DNA from: Terebella lapidaria
Taxonomy: Eukaryota > Annelida > Polychaeta > Terebellida > Terebellidae
Direction: 5' to 3'
DNA: 64,000 nucleotides
Assembly: GCA_949152475.1 (NCBI GenBank)
Contig: OX424564.1
Coordinates: 28,952,165 to 29,016,164, forward strand
Under the pieces are notes generated by a model. That model searched no databases, was not told the origin of the DNA, and saw only the letters and a program-made list of their open reading frames with translations. Made by a program: the position numbers and the translations under genes. Shown piece after piece: positions 1-15,000 of the stretch (positions are counted from its first letter, which is position 1; the number at the start of each line of letters is the position of its first letter).

Positions 1-3000
1 CATGCCTGAAATCCAAGGTTTTTTTAGGCACTATTTGATTGGGTACACGGATGTTCATCGGAGGAATCCCAGGTGTGATACCTTAAGAGAAACTTACTTT
101 GTCCTGATTGTTATTTTTTTGCTACTACATAAAATATGTAGCATTTGTAGTTAAGAGAAAAAGTGGCTGGGTGAAATTAAGTATAATTCATTTCGAAATA
201 GGTCCTCAGATATGTGGTCTTTTGTCGTACATGTCGTCGCGAGCAAGGTGAACGACACGTGATTTGCAACAAAAAAGCAAATATTGAGTAGAAGTGCTGC
301 AATATTTTATTTATTATTATTTCGTTCTAGGAGCTACTTTGAACAATATTATACATATATATGACAATTGTAAAACGTGCAATGATATATTATGCCAAAA
401 CCCATTATCCGTTGCCATGGAAACGGTTATCATCATGATATGTCTTACAAACTCTAAATATCCTCAAAACTCTGGTTTTTATGGTAAAATTTCGGATTAT
501 TTCATGTCCCATTGCCTATTTTACGAATTAATTACCCAATAGGAGGGTTTTCATTATTATTCATACTTATTCTGTTTGAGTGAAAGGGACTTGGGTCCTG
601 CTGAACTGCATACCAAGAACAGACCAGGCTGTAAAAATTATCTCGACTGCCCGGACTGCTTGAAGGGTTGGGCTACAGTTAACTTTTTCCTGCAGTACTA
701 GCTAAATCCAACAAGTCGTGGGGAAAATGATGTGCTGTGGTCCAAGTCCTCCCTCGGAAAAGTTCGCTAAGCCAAAAAAATAATGGTTGCCATGGCAATT
801 ATGCTTGACTGCACCCGATTCAGTCATTTTTGACTTCAAATTAGAGCCGTTTCCGTGAATTTCGCCAGAAATATACTATTTTCGTGATTTTTTGCCTATT
901 CAGCTGGATAAGTGATGCAAACATAGTCTACAATAGTCGGGTGGCATGCAATGCATGAACTCAACATGCCAAAATAATAAATCGGGAAAAAATATGATCA
1001 ATTAGCATGAAAAATGGGTTTTTGTTAAGGCTGCACACTCGGGTTTAAAGGCCCTATATAAATCAATGTGAATTTTCCCACTTCGGACCCTCTTATCTCT
1101 ATCAAAGGGGAAGAAAATAAACTTATTCTTCATTTTTTCTGACAGCTACATCACTGGGCTGTAATAAAAATGTCATTTCGTCATATGGTCACACGCTCGT
1201 TTTTTCGCTAAATCTAAATGAAAAAAATCACCAGTTTCCGCCCGTTTTGCCGACGAGCGTCTGATAGCCGAGGTCCCCTCAAAACATGTGTGTTCGGCGT
1301 AGGAATACCAGACATTTAATGTTTTGTCAAAACGACATGTAGTGCAATGTTCGAAGCTTTTTAGCTGCAAAACACCACTAGTTATATATTCAATATGCAC
1401 AAAGACTGCATACATGCCTGAAATCCAAGGTTTTTTTAGGCACTATTTGATTGGGTACACGGATGTTCATCGGAGGAATCCCAGGTGTGATACCTTAAGA
1501 GAAACTTATTTTGTCCTGATTGTTATTTTTTTGCTACTACATAAAATATGTAGCATTTGTAGTTAAGAGAAAAAGTGGCTGGGTGAAATTAAGTATAATT
1601 CATTTCGAAATAGGTCCTCAGATATGTGGTCTTTTGTCGTACATGTCGTCGCGAGCAAGGTGAACGACACGTGATTTGCAACAAAAAAGCAAATATTGAG
1701 TAGAAGTGCTGCAATATTTTATTTATTATTATTTCGTTCTAGGAGCTACTTTGAACAATATTATACATATATATGACAATTGTAAAACGTGCAATGATAT
1801 ATTATGCCAAAACCCATTATCCGTTGCCATGGAAACGGTTATCATCATGATATGTCTTACAAACTCTAAATATCCTCAAAACTCTGGTTTTTATGGTAAA
1901 ATTTCGGATTATTTCATGTCCCATTGCCTATTTTACGAATTCATTACCCAATAGGAGGGTTTTCATTATTATTCATACTTATTCTGTTTGAGTGAAAGGG
2001 ACTTGGGTCCTGCTGAACTGCATACCAAGAACAGACCAGGCTGTAAAAATTATCTCGACTGCCCGGACTGCTTAAAGGGTTGGGCTACAGTTAACTTTTT
2101 CCTGCAGTACTAGCTAAATCCAACAAGTCGTGGGGAAAATGATGTGCTGTGGTCCAAGTCCTCCCTCGGAAAAGTTCGCTAAGCCAAAAAAATAATGGTT
2201 GCCATGGCAATTATGCTTGACTGCACCCGATTCAGTCATTTTTTACTTCAAATTAGAGCCGTTTCCGTGAATTTCGCCAGAAATATACTATTTTCGTGAT
2301 TTTTTGCCTATTCAGCTGGATAAGTGATGCAAACATAGTCTACAATAGTCGGGTGGCATGCAATGCATGAACTCAACATGCCAAAATAATAAATCGGGAA
2401 AAAATATGATCAATTAGCATGAAAAATGGGTTTTTGTTAAGGCTGCACACTCGGGTTTAAAGGCCCTATATAAATCAATGTGAATTTTCCCACTTCGGAC
2501 CCTCTTATCTCTATCAAAGGGGAAGAAAATAAACTTATTCTTCATTTTTTCTGACAGCTACATCACTGGGCTGTAATAAAAATGTCATTTCGTCATATGG
2601 TCACACGCTCGTTTTTTCGCTAAATCTAAATGAAAAAAATCACCAGTTTCCGCCCGTTTTGCCGACGAGCGTCTGATAGCCGAGGTCCCCTCAAAACATG
2701 TGTGTTCGGCGTAGGAATACCAGACATTTAATGTTTTGTCAAAACGACATGTAGTGCAATGTTCGAAGCTTTTTAGCTGCAAAACACCACTAGTTATATA
2801 TTCAATATGCACAAAGACTGCATACATGCCTGAAATCCAAGGTTTTTTTAGGCACTATTTGATTGGGTACACGGATGTTCATCGGAGGAATCCCAGGTGT
2901 GATACCTTAAGAGAAACTTACTTTGTCCTGATTGTTATTTTTTTGCTACTACATAAAATATGTAGCATTTGTAGTTAAGAGAAAAAGTGGCTGGGTGAAA

Positions 3001-6000
3001 TTAAGTATAATTCATTTCGAAATAGGTCCTCAGATATGTGGTCTTTTGTCGTACATGTCGTCGCGAGCAAGGTGAACGACACGTGATTTGCAACAAAAAA
3101 GCAAATATTGAGTAGAAGTGCTGCAATATTTTATTTATTATTATTTCGTTCTAGGAGCTACTTTGAACAATATTATACATATATATGACAATTGTAAAAC
3201 GTGCAATGATATATTATGCCAAAACCCATTATCCGTTGCCATGGAAACGGTTATCATCATGATATGTCTTACAAACTCTAAATATCCTCAAAACTCTGGT
3301 TTTTATGGTAAAATTTCGGATTATTTCATGTCCCATTGCCTATTTTACGAATTAATTACCCAATAGGAGGGTTTTCATTATTATTCATACTTATTCTGTT
3401 TGAGTGAAAGGGACTTGGGTCCTGCTGAACTGCATACCAAGAACAGACCAGGCTGTAAAAATTATCTCGACTGCCCGGACTGCTTGAAGGGTTGGGCTAC
3501 AGTTAACTTTTTCCTGCAGTACTAGCTAAATCCAACAAGTCGTGGGGAAAATGATGTGCTGTGGTCCAAGTCCTCCCTCGGAAAAGTTCGCTAAGCCAAA
3601 AAAATAATGGTTGCCATGGCAATTATGCTTGACTGCACCCGATTCAGTCATTTTTGACTTCAAATTAGAGCCGTTTCCGTGAATTTCGCCAGAAATATAC
3701 TATTTTCGTGATTTTTTGCCTATTCAGCTGGATAAGTGATGCAAACATAGTCTACAATAGTCGGGTGGCATGCAATGCATGAACTCAACATGCCAAAATA
3801 ATAAATCGGGAAAAAATATGATCAATTAGCATGAAAAATGGGTTTTTGTTAAGGCTGCACACTCGGGTTTAAAGGCCCTATATAAATCAATGTGAATTTT
3901 CCCACTTCGGACCCTCTTATCTCTATCAAAGGGGAAGAAAATAAACTTATTCTTCATTTTTTCTGACAGCTACATCACTGGGCTGTAATAAAAATGTCAT
4001 TTCGTCATATGGTCACACGCTCGTTTTTTCGCTAAATCTAAATGAAAAAAATCACCAGTTTCCGCCCGTTTTGCCGACGAGCGTCTGATAGCCGAGGTCC
4101 CCTCAAAACATGTGTGTTCGGCGTAGGAATACCAGACATTTAATGTTTTGTCAAAACGACATGTAGTGCAATGTTCGAAGCTTTTTAGCTGCAAAACACC
4201 ACTAGTTATATATTCAATATGCACAAAGACTGCATACATGCCTGAAATCCAAGGATTTTTTAGGCACTATTTGATTGGGTACACGGATGCTCATCGGAGG
4301 AATCCCAGGTGTGATACCTTAAGAGAAACTTACTTTGTCCTGATTGTTATTTTTTTGCTACTACATAAAATATGTAGCATTTGTAGTTAAGAGAAAAAGT
4401 GGCTGGGTGAAATTAAGTATAATTCGTTTCGAAATAGGTCCTCAGATATGTGGTCTTTTGTCGTACATGTCGTCGCGAGCAAGGTGAACGACACGTGATT
4501 TGCAACAAAAAAGCAAATATTGAGTAGAAGTGCTGCAATATTTTATTTATTATTATTTCGTTCTAGGAGCTACTTTGAACAATATTATACATATATATGA
4601 CAATTGTAAAACGTGCAATGATATATTATGCCAAAACCCATTATCCGTTGCCATGGAAACGGTTATCATCATGATATGTCTTACAAACTCTAAATATCCT
4701 CAAAACTCTGGTTTTTATGGTAAAATTTCGGATTATTTCATGTCCCATTGCCTATTTTACGAATTAATTACCCAATAGGAGGGTTTTCATTATTATTCAT
4801 ACTTATTCTGTTTGAGTGAAAGGGACTTGGGTCCTGCTGAACTGCATACCAAGAACAGACCAGGCTGTAAAAATTATCTCGACTGCCCGGACTGCTTGAA
4901 GGGTTGGGCTACAGTTAACTTTTTCCTGCAGTACTAGCTAAATCCAACAAGTCGTGGGGAAAATGATGTGCTGTGGTCCAAGTCCTTCCTTCGGAAAAGT
5001 TCGCTAAGCCAAAAAAATAATGGTTGCCATGGCAATTATGCTTGACTGCACCCGATTCAGTCATTTTTGACTTCAAATTAGAGCCGTTTCCGTGAATTTC
5101 GCCAGAAATATACTATTTTCGTGATTTTTTGCCTATTCAGCTGGATAAGTGATGCAAACATAGTCTACAATAGTCGGGTGGCATGCAATGCATGAACTCA
5201 ACATGCCAAAATAATAAATCGGGAAAAAATATGATCAATTAGCATGAAAAATGGGTTTTTGTTAAGGCTGCACACTCGGGTTTAAAGGCCCTATATAAAT
5301 CAATGTGAATTTTCCCACTTCGGACCCTCTTATCTCTATCAAAGGGGAAGAAAATAAACTTATTCTTCATTTTTTCTGACAGCTACATCACTGGGCTGTA
5401 ATAAAAATGTCATTTCGTCATATGGTCACACGCTCGTTTTTTCGCTAAATCTAAATGAAAAAAATCACCAGTTTCCGCCCGTTTTGCCGACGAGCGTCTG
5501 ATAGCCGAGGTCCCCTCAAAACATGTGTGTTCGGCGTAGGAATACCAGACATTTAATGTTTTGTCAAAACGACATGTAGTGCAATGTTCGAAGCTTTTTA
5601 GCTGCAAAACACCACTAGTTATATATTCAATATGCACAAAGACTGCATACATGCCTGAAATCCAAGGTTTTTTTAGGCACTATTTGATTGGGTACACGGA
5701 TGTTCATCGGAGGAATCCCAGGTGTGATACCTTAAGAGAAACTTATTTTGTCCTGATTGTTATTTTTTTGCTACTACATAAAATATGTAGCATTTGTAGT
5801 TAAGAGAAAAAGTGGCTGGGTGAAATTAAGTATAATTCATTTCGAAATAGGTCCTCAGATATGTGGTCTTTTGTCGTACATGTCGTCGCGAGCAAGGTGA
5901 ACGACACGTGATTTGCAACAAAAAAGCAAATATTGAGTAGAAGTGCTGCAATATTTTATTTATTATTATTTCGTTCTAGGAGCTACTTTGAACAATATTA

Positions 6001-9000
6001 TACATATATATGACAATTGTAAAACGTGCAATGATATATTATGCCAAAACCCATTATCCGTTGCCATGGAAACGGTTATCATCATGATATGTCTTACAAA
6101 CTCTAAATATCCTCAAAACTCTGGTTTTTATGGTAAAATTTCGGATTATTTCATGTCCCATTGCCTATTTTACGAATTAATTACCCAATAGGAGGGTTTT
6201 CATTATTATTCATACTTATTCTGTTTGAGTGAAAGGGACTTGGGTCCTGCTGAACTGCATACCAAGAACAGACCAGGCTGTAAAAATTATCTCGACTGCC
6301 CGGACTGCTTAAAGGGTTGGGCTACAGTTAACTTTTTCCTGCAGTACTAGCTAAATCCAACAAGTCGTGGGGAAAATGATGTGCTGTGGTCCAAGTCCTC
6401 CCTCGGAAAAGTTCGCTAAGCCAAAAAAATAATGGTTGCCATGGCAATTATGCTTGACTGCACCCGATTCAGTCATTTTTGACTTCAAATTAGAGCCGTT
6501 TCCGTGAATTTCGCCAGAAATATACTATTTTCGTGATTTTTTGCCTATTCAGCTGGATAAGTGATGCAAACATAGTCTACAATAGTCGGGTGGCATGCAA
6601 TGCATGAACTCAACATGCCAAAATAATAAATCGGGAAAAAATATGATCAATTAGCATGAAAAATGGGTTTTTGTTAAGGCTGCACACTCGGGTTTAAAGG
6701 CCCTATATAAATCAATGTGAATTTTCCCACTTCGGACCCTCTTATCTCTATCAAAGGGGAAGAAAATAAACTTATTCTTCATTTTTTCTGACAGCTACAT
6801 CACTGGGCTGTAATAAAAATGTCATTTCGTCATATGGTCACACGCTCGTTTTTTCGCTAAATCTAAATGAAAAAAATCACCAGTTTCCGCCCGTTTTGCC
6901 GACGAGCGTCTGATAGCCGAGGTCCCCTCAAAACATGTGTGTTCGGCGTAGGAATACCAGACATTTAATGTTTTGTCAAAACGACATGTAGTGCAATGTT
7001 CGAAGCTTTTTAGCTGCAAAACACCACTAGTTATATATTCAATATGCACAAAGACTGCATACATGCCTGAAATCCAAGGTTTTTTTAGGCACTATTTGAT
7101 TGGGTACACGGATGTTCATCGGAGGAATCCCAGGTGTGATACCTTAAGAGAAACTTACTTTGTCCTGATTGTTATTTTTTTGCTACTACATAAAATATGT
7201 AGCATTTGTAGTTAAGAGAAAAAGTGGCTGGGTGAAATTAAGTATAATTCATTTCGAAATAGGTCCTCAGATATGTGGTCTTTTGTCGTACATGTCGTCG
7301 CGAGCAAGGTGAACGACACGTGATTTGCAACAAAAAAGCAAATATTGAGTAGAAGTGCTGCAATATTTTATTTATTATTATTTCGTTCTAGGAGCTACTT
7401 TGAACAATATTATACATATATATGACAATTGTAAAACGTGCAATGATATATTATGCCAAAACCCATTATCCGTTGCCATGGAAACGGTTATCATCATGAT
7501 ATGTCTTACAAACTCTAAATATCCTCAAAACTCTGGTTTTTATGGTAAAATTTCGGATTATTTCATGTCCCATTGCCTATTTTACGAATTAATTACCCAA
7601 TAGGAGGGTTTTCATTATTATTCATACTTATTCTGTTTGAGTGAAAGGGACTTGGGTCCTGCTGAACTGCATACCAAGAACAGACCAGGCTGTAAAAATT
7701 ATCTCGACTGCCCGGACTGCTTAAAGGGTTGGGCTACAGTTAACTTTTTCCTGCAGTACTAGCTAAATCCAACAAGTCGTGGGGAAAATGATGTGCTGTG
7801 GTCCAAGTCCTCCCTCGGAAAAGTTCGCTAAGCCAAAAAAATAATGGTTGCCATGGCAATTATGCTTGACTGCACCCGATTCAGTCATTTTTGACTTCAA
7901 ATTAGAGCCGTTTCCGTGAATTTCGCCAGAAATATACTATTTTCGTGATTTTTTGCCTATTCAGCTGGATACGTGATGCAAACATAGTCTACAATAGTCG
8001 GGTGGCATGCAATGCATGAACTCAACATGCCAAAATAATAAATCGGGAAAAAATATGATCAATTAGCATGAAAAATGGGTTTTTGTTAAGGCTGCACACT
8101 CGGGTTTAAAGGCCCTATATAAATCAATGTGAATTTTCCCACTTCGGACCCTCTTATCTCTATCAAAGGGGAAGAAAATAAACTTATTCTTCATTTTTTC
8201 TGACAGCTACATCACTGGGCTGTAATAAAAATGTCATTTCGTCATATGGTCACACGCTCGTTTTTTCGCTAAATCTAAATGAAAAAAATCACCAGTTTCC
8301 GCCCGTTTTGCCGACGAGCGTCTGATAGCCGAGGTCCCCTCAAAACATGTGTGTTCGGCGTAGGAATACCAGACATTTAATGTTTTGTCAAAACGACATG
8401 TAGTGCAATGTTCGAAGCTTTTTAGCTGCAAAACACCACTAGTTATATATTCAATATGCACAAAGACTGCATACATGCCTGAAATCCAAGGTTTTTTTAG
8501 GCACTATTTGATTGGGTACACGGATGTTCATCGGAGGAATCCCAGGTGTGATACCTTAAGAGAAACTTACTTTGTCCTGATTGTTATTTTTTTGCTACTA
8601 CATAAAATATGTAGCATTTGTAGTTAAGAGAAAAAGTGGCTGGGTGAAATTAAGTATAATTCGTTTCGAAATAGGTCCTCAGATATGTGGTCTTTTGTCG
8701 TACATGTCGTCGCGAGCAAGGTGAACGACACGTGATTTGCAACAAAAAAGCAAATATTGAGTAGAAGTGCTGCAATATTTTATTTATTATTATTTCGTTC
8801 TAGGAGCTACTTTGAACAATATTATACATATATATGACAATTGTAAAACGTGCAATGATATATTATGCCAAAACCCATTATCCGTTGCCATGGAAACGGT
8901 TATCATCATGATATGTCTTACAAACTCTAAATATCCTCAAAACTCTGGTTTTTATGGTAAAATTTCGGATTATTTCATGTCCCATTGCCTATTTTACGAA

Positions 9001-12000
9001 TTAATTACCCAATAGGAGGGTTTTCATTATTATTCATACTTATTCTGTTTGAGTGAAAGGGACTTGGGTCCTGCTGAACTGCATACCAAGAACAGACCAG
9101 GCTGTAAAAATTATCTCGACTGCCCGGACTGCTTGAAGGGTTGGGCTACAGTTAACTTTTTCCTGCAGTACTAGCTAAATCCAACAAGTCGTGGGGAAAA
9201 TGATGTGCTGTGGTCCAAGTCCTCCCTCGGAAAAGTTCGCTAAGCCAAAAAAATAATGGTTGCCATGGCAATTATGCTTGACTGCACCCGATTCAGTCAT
9301 TTTTGACTTCAAATTAGAGCCGTTTCCGTGAATTTCGCCAGAAATATACTATTTTCGTGATTTTTTGCCTATTCAGCTGGATAAGTGATGCAAACATAGT
9401 CTACAATAGTCGGGTGGCATGCAATGCATGAACTCAACATGCCAAAATAATAAATCGGGAAAAAATATGATCAATTAGCATGAAAAATGGGTTTTTGTTA
9501 AGGCTGCACACTCGGGTTTAAAGGCCCTATATAAATCAATGTGAATTTTCCCACTTCGGACCCTCTTATCTCTATCAAAGGGGAAGAAAATAAACTTATT
9601 CTTCATTTTTTCTGACAGCTACATCACTGGGCTGTAATAAAAATGTCATTTCGTCATATGGTCACACGCTCGTTTTTTCGCTAAATCTAAATGAAAAAAA
9701 ATCACCAGTTTCCGCCCGTTTTGCCGACGAGCGTCTGATAGCCGAGGTCCCCTCAAAACATGTGTGTTCGGCGTAGGAATACCAGACATTTAATGTTTTG
9801 TCAAAACGACATGTAGTGCAATGTTCGAAGCTTTTTAGCTGCAAAACACCACTAGTTATATATTCAATATGCACAAAGACTGCATACATGCCTGAAATCC
9901 AAGGTTTTTTTAGGCACTATTTGATTGGGTACACGGATGTTCATCGGAGGAATCCCAGGTGTGATACCTTAAGAGAAACTTATTTTGTCCTGATTGTTAT
10001 TTTTTTGCTACTACATAAAATATGTAGCATTTGTAGTTAAGAGAAAAAGTGGCTGGGTGAAATTAAGTATAATTCATTTCGAAATAGGTCCTCAGATATG
10101 TGGTCTTTTGTCGTACATGTCGTCGCGAGCAAGGTGAACGACACGTGATTTGCAACAAAAAAGCAAATATTGAGTAGAAGTGCTGCAATATTTTATTTAT
10201 TATTATTTCGTTCTAGGAGCTACTTTGAACAATATTATACATATATATGACAATTGTAAAACGTGCAATGATATATTATGCCAAAACCCATTATCCGTTG
10301 CCATGGAAACGGTTATCATCATGATATGTCTTACAAACTCTAAATATCCTCAAAACTCTGGTTTTTATGGTAAAATTTCGGATTATTTCATGTCCCATTG
10401 CCTATTTTACGAATTAATTACCCAATAGGAGGGTTTTCATTATTATTCATACTTATTCTGTTTGAGTGAAAGGGACTTGGGTCCTGCTGAACTGCATACC
10501 AAGAACAGACCAGGCTGTAAAAATTATCTCGACTGCCCGGACTGCTTAAAGGGTTGGGCTACAGTTAACTTTTTCCTGCAGTACTAGCTAAATCCAACAA
10601 GTCGTGGGGAAAATGATGTGCTGTGGTCCAAGTCCTCCCTCGGAAAAGTTCGCTAAGCCAAAAAAATAATGGTTGCCATGGCAATTATGCTTGACTGCAC
10701 CCGATTCAGTCATTTTTGACTTCAAATTAGAGCCGTTTCCGTGAATTTCGCCAGAAATATACTATTTTCGTGATTTTTTGCCTATTCAGCTGGATAAGTG
10801 ATGCAAACATAGTCTACAATAGTCGGGTGGCATGCAATGCATGAACTCAACATGCCAAAATAATAAATCGGGAAAAAATATGATCAATTAGCATGAAAAA
10901 TGGGTTTTTGTTAAGGCTGCACACTCGGGTTTAAAGGCCCTATATAAATCAATGTGAATTTTCCCACTTCGGACCCTCTTATCTCTATCAAAGGGGAAGA
11001 AAATAAACTTATTCTTCATTTTTTCTGACAGCTACATCACTGGGCTGTAATAAAAATGTCATTTCGTCATATGGTCACACGCTCGTTTTTTCGCTAAATC
11101 TAAATGAAAAAAATCACCAGTTTCCGCCCGTTTTGCCGACGAGCGTCTGATAGCCGAGGTCCCCTCAAAACATGTGTGTTCGGCGTAGGAATACCAGACA
11201 TTTAATGTTTTGTCAAAACGACATGTAGTGCAATGTTCGAAGCTTTTTAGCTGCAAAACACCACTAGTTATATATTCAATATGCACAAAGACTGCATACA
11301 TGCCTGAAATCCAAGGTTTTTTTAGGCACTATTTGATTGGGTACACGGATGTTCATCGGAGGAATCCCAGGTGTGATACCTTAAGAGAAACTTACTTTGT
11401 CCTGATTGTTATTTTTTTGCTACTACATAAAATATGTAGCATTTGTAGTTAAGAGAAAAAGTGGCTGGGTGAAATTAAGTATAATTCGTTTCGAAATAGG
11501 TCCTCAGATATGTGGTCTTTTGTCGTACATGTCGTCGCGAGCAAGGTGAACGACACGTGATTTGCAACAAAAAAGCAAATATTGAGTAGAAGTGCTGCAA
11601 TATTTTATTTATTATTATTTCGTTCTAGGAGCTACTTTGAACAATATTATACATATATATGACAATTGTAAAACGTGCAATGATATATTATGCCAAAACC
11701 CATTATCCGTTGCCATGGAAACGGTTATCATCATGATATGTCTTACAAACTCTAAATATCCTCAAAACTCTGGTTTTTATGGTAAAATTTCGGATTATTT
11801 CATGTCCCATTGCCTATTTTACGAATTAATTACCCAATAGGAGGGTTTTCATTATTATTCATACTTATTCTGTTTGAGTGAAAGGGACTTGGGTCCTGCT
11901 GAACTGCATACCAAGAACAGACCAGGCTGTAAAAATTATCTCGACTGCCCGGACTGCTTGAAGGGTTGGGCTACAGTTAACTTTTTCCTGCAGTACTAGC

Positions 12001-15000
12001 TAAATCCAACAAGTCGTGGGGAAAATGATGTGCTGTGGTCCAAGTCCTCCCTCGGAAAAGTTCGCTAAGCCAAAAAAATAATGGTTGCCATGGCAATTAT
12101 GCTTGACTGCACCCGATTCAGTCATTTTTGACTTCAAATTAGAGCCGTTTCCGTGAATTTCGCCAGAAATATACTATTTTCGTGATTTTTTGCCTATTCA
12201 GCTGGATAAGTGATGCAAACATAGTCTACAATAGTCGGGTGGCATGCAATGCATGAACTCAACATGCCAAAATAATAAATCGGGAAAAAATATGATCAAT
12301 TAGCATGAAAAATGGGTTTTTGTTAAGGCTGCACACTCGGGTTTAAAGGCCCTATATAAATCAATGTGAATTTTCCCACTTCGGACCCTCTTATCTCTAT
12401 CAAAGGGGAAGAAAATAAACTTATTCTTCATTTTTTCTGACAGCTACATCACTGGGCTGTAATAAAAATGTCATTTCGTCATATGGTCACACGCTCGTTT
12501 TTTCGCTAAATCTAAATGAAAAAAAATCACCAGTTTCCGCCCGTTTTGCCGACGAGCGTCTGATAGCCGAGGTCCCCTCAAAACATGTGTGTTCGGCGTA
12601 GGAATACCAGACATTTAATGTTTTGTCAAAACGACATGTAGTGCAATGTTCGAAGCTTTTTAGCTGCAAAACACCACTAGTTATATATTCAATATGCACA
12701 AAGACTGCATACATGCCTGAAATCCAAGGTTTTTTTAGGCACTATTTGATTGGGTACACGGATGTTCATCGGAGGAATCCCAGGTGTGATACCTTAAGAG
12801 AAACTTATTTTGTCCTGATTGTTATTTTTTTGCTACTACATAAAATATGTAGCATTTGTAGTTAAGAGAAAAAGTGGCTGGGTGAAATTAAGTATAATTC
12901 ATTTCGAAATAGGTCCTCAGATATGTGGTCTTTTGTCGTACATGTCGTCGCGAGCAAGGTGAACGACACGTGATTTGCAACAAAAAAGCAAATATTGAGT
13001 AGAAGTGCTGCAATATTTTATTTATTATTATTTCGTTCTAGGAGCTACTTTGAACAATATTATACATATATATGACAATTGTAAAACGTGCAATGATATA
13101 TTATGCCAAAACCCATTATCCGTTGCCATGGAAACGGTTATCATCATGATATGTCTTACAAACTCTAAATATCCTCAAAACTCTGGTTTTTATGGTAAAA
13201 TTTCGGATTATTTCATGTCCCATTGCCTATTTTACGAATTAATTACCCAATAGGAGGGTTTTCATTATTATTCATACTTATTCTGTTTGAGTGAAAGGGA
13301 CTTGGGTCCTGCTGAACTGCATACCAAGAACAGACCAGGCTGTAAAAATTATCTCGACTGCCCGGACTGCTTAAAGGGTTGGGCTACAGTTAACTTTTTC
13401 CTGCAGTACTAGCTAAATCCAACAAGTCGTGGGGAAAATGATGTGCTGTGGTCCAAGTCCTCCCTCGGAAAAGTTCGCTAAGCCAAAAAAATAATGGTTG
13501 CCATGGCAATTATGCTTGACTGCACCCGATTCAGTCATTTTTGACTTCAAATTAGAGCCGTTTCCGTGAATTTCGCCAGAAATATACTATTTTCGTGATT
13601 TTTTGCCTATTCAGCTGGATAAGTGATGCAAACATAGTCTACAATAGTCGGGTGGCATGCAATGCATGAACTCAACATGCCAAAATAATAAATCGGGAAA
13701 AAATATGATCAATTAGCATGAAAAATGGGTTTTTGTTAAGGCTGCACACTCGGGTTTAAAGGCCCTATATAAATCAATGTGAATTTTCCCACTTCGGACC
13801 CTCTTATCTCTATCAAAGGGGAAGAAAATAAACTTATTCTTCATTTTTTCTGACAGCTACATCACTGGGCTGTAATAAAAATGTCATTTCGTCATATGGT
13901 CACACGCTCGTTTTTTCGCTAAATCTAAATGAAAAAAATCACCAGTTTCCGCCCGTTTTGCCGACGAGCGTCTGATAGCCGAGGTCCCCTCAAAACATGT
14001 GTGTTCGGCGTAGGAATACCAGACATTTAATGTTTTGTCAAAACGACATGTAGTGCAATGTTCGAAGCTTTTTAGCTGCAAAACACCACTAGTTATATAT
14101 TCAATATGCACAAAGACTGCATACATGCCTGAAATCCAAGGTTTTTTTAGGCACTATTTGATTGGGTACACGGATGTTCATCGGAGGAATCCCAGGTGTG
14201 ATACCTTAAGAGAAACTTACTTTGTCCTGATTGTTATTTTTTTGCTACTACATAAAATATGTAGCATTTGTAGTTAAGAGAAAAAGTGGCTGGGTGAAAT
14301 TAAGTATAATTCATTTCGAAATAGGTCCTCAGATATGTGGTCTTTTGTCGTACATGTCGTCGCGAGCAAGGTGAACGACACGTGATTTGCAACAAAAAAG
14401 CAAATATTGAGTAGAAGTGCTGCAATATTTTATTTATTATTATTTCGTTCTAGGAGCTACTTTGAACAATATTATACATATATATGACAATTGTAAAACG
14501 TGCAATGATATATTATGCCAAAACCCATTATCCGTTGCCATGGAAACGGTTATCATCATGATATGTCTTACAAACTCTAAATATCCTCAAAACTCTGGTT
14601 TTTATGGTAAAATTTCGGATTATTTCATGTCCCATTGCCTATTTTACGAATTAATTACCCAATAGGAGGGTTTTCATTATTATTCATACTTATTCTGTTT
14701 GAGTGAAAGGGACTTGGGTCCTGCTGAACTGCATACCAAGAACAGACCAGGCTGTAAAAATTATCTCGACTGCCCGGACTGCTTGAAGGGTTGGGCTACA
14801 GTTAACTTTTTCCTGCAGTACTAGCTAAATCCAACAAGTCGTGGGGAAAATGATGTGCTGTGGTCCAAGTCCTCCCTCGGAAAAGTTCGCTAAGCCAAAA
14901 AAATAATGGTTGCCATGGCAATTATGCTTGACTGCACCCGATTCAGTCATTTTTGACTTCAAATTAGAGCCGTTTCCGTGAATTTCGCCAGAAATATACT

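Noticed and set aside
400..430. CENP-B-box-like GGAAACGG in the satellite
   Set aside because: Only half of the box is present; the essential TTCG at the right spacing is missing, so a centromere claim is not supported.
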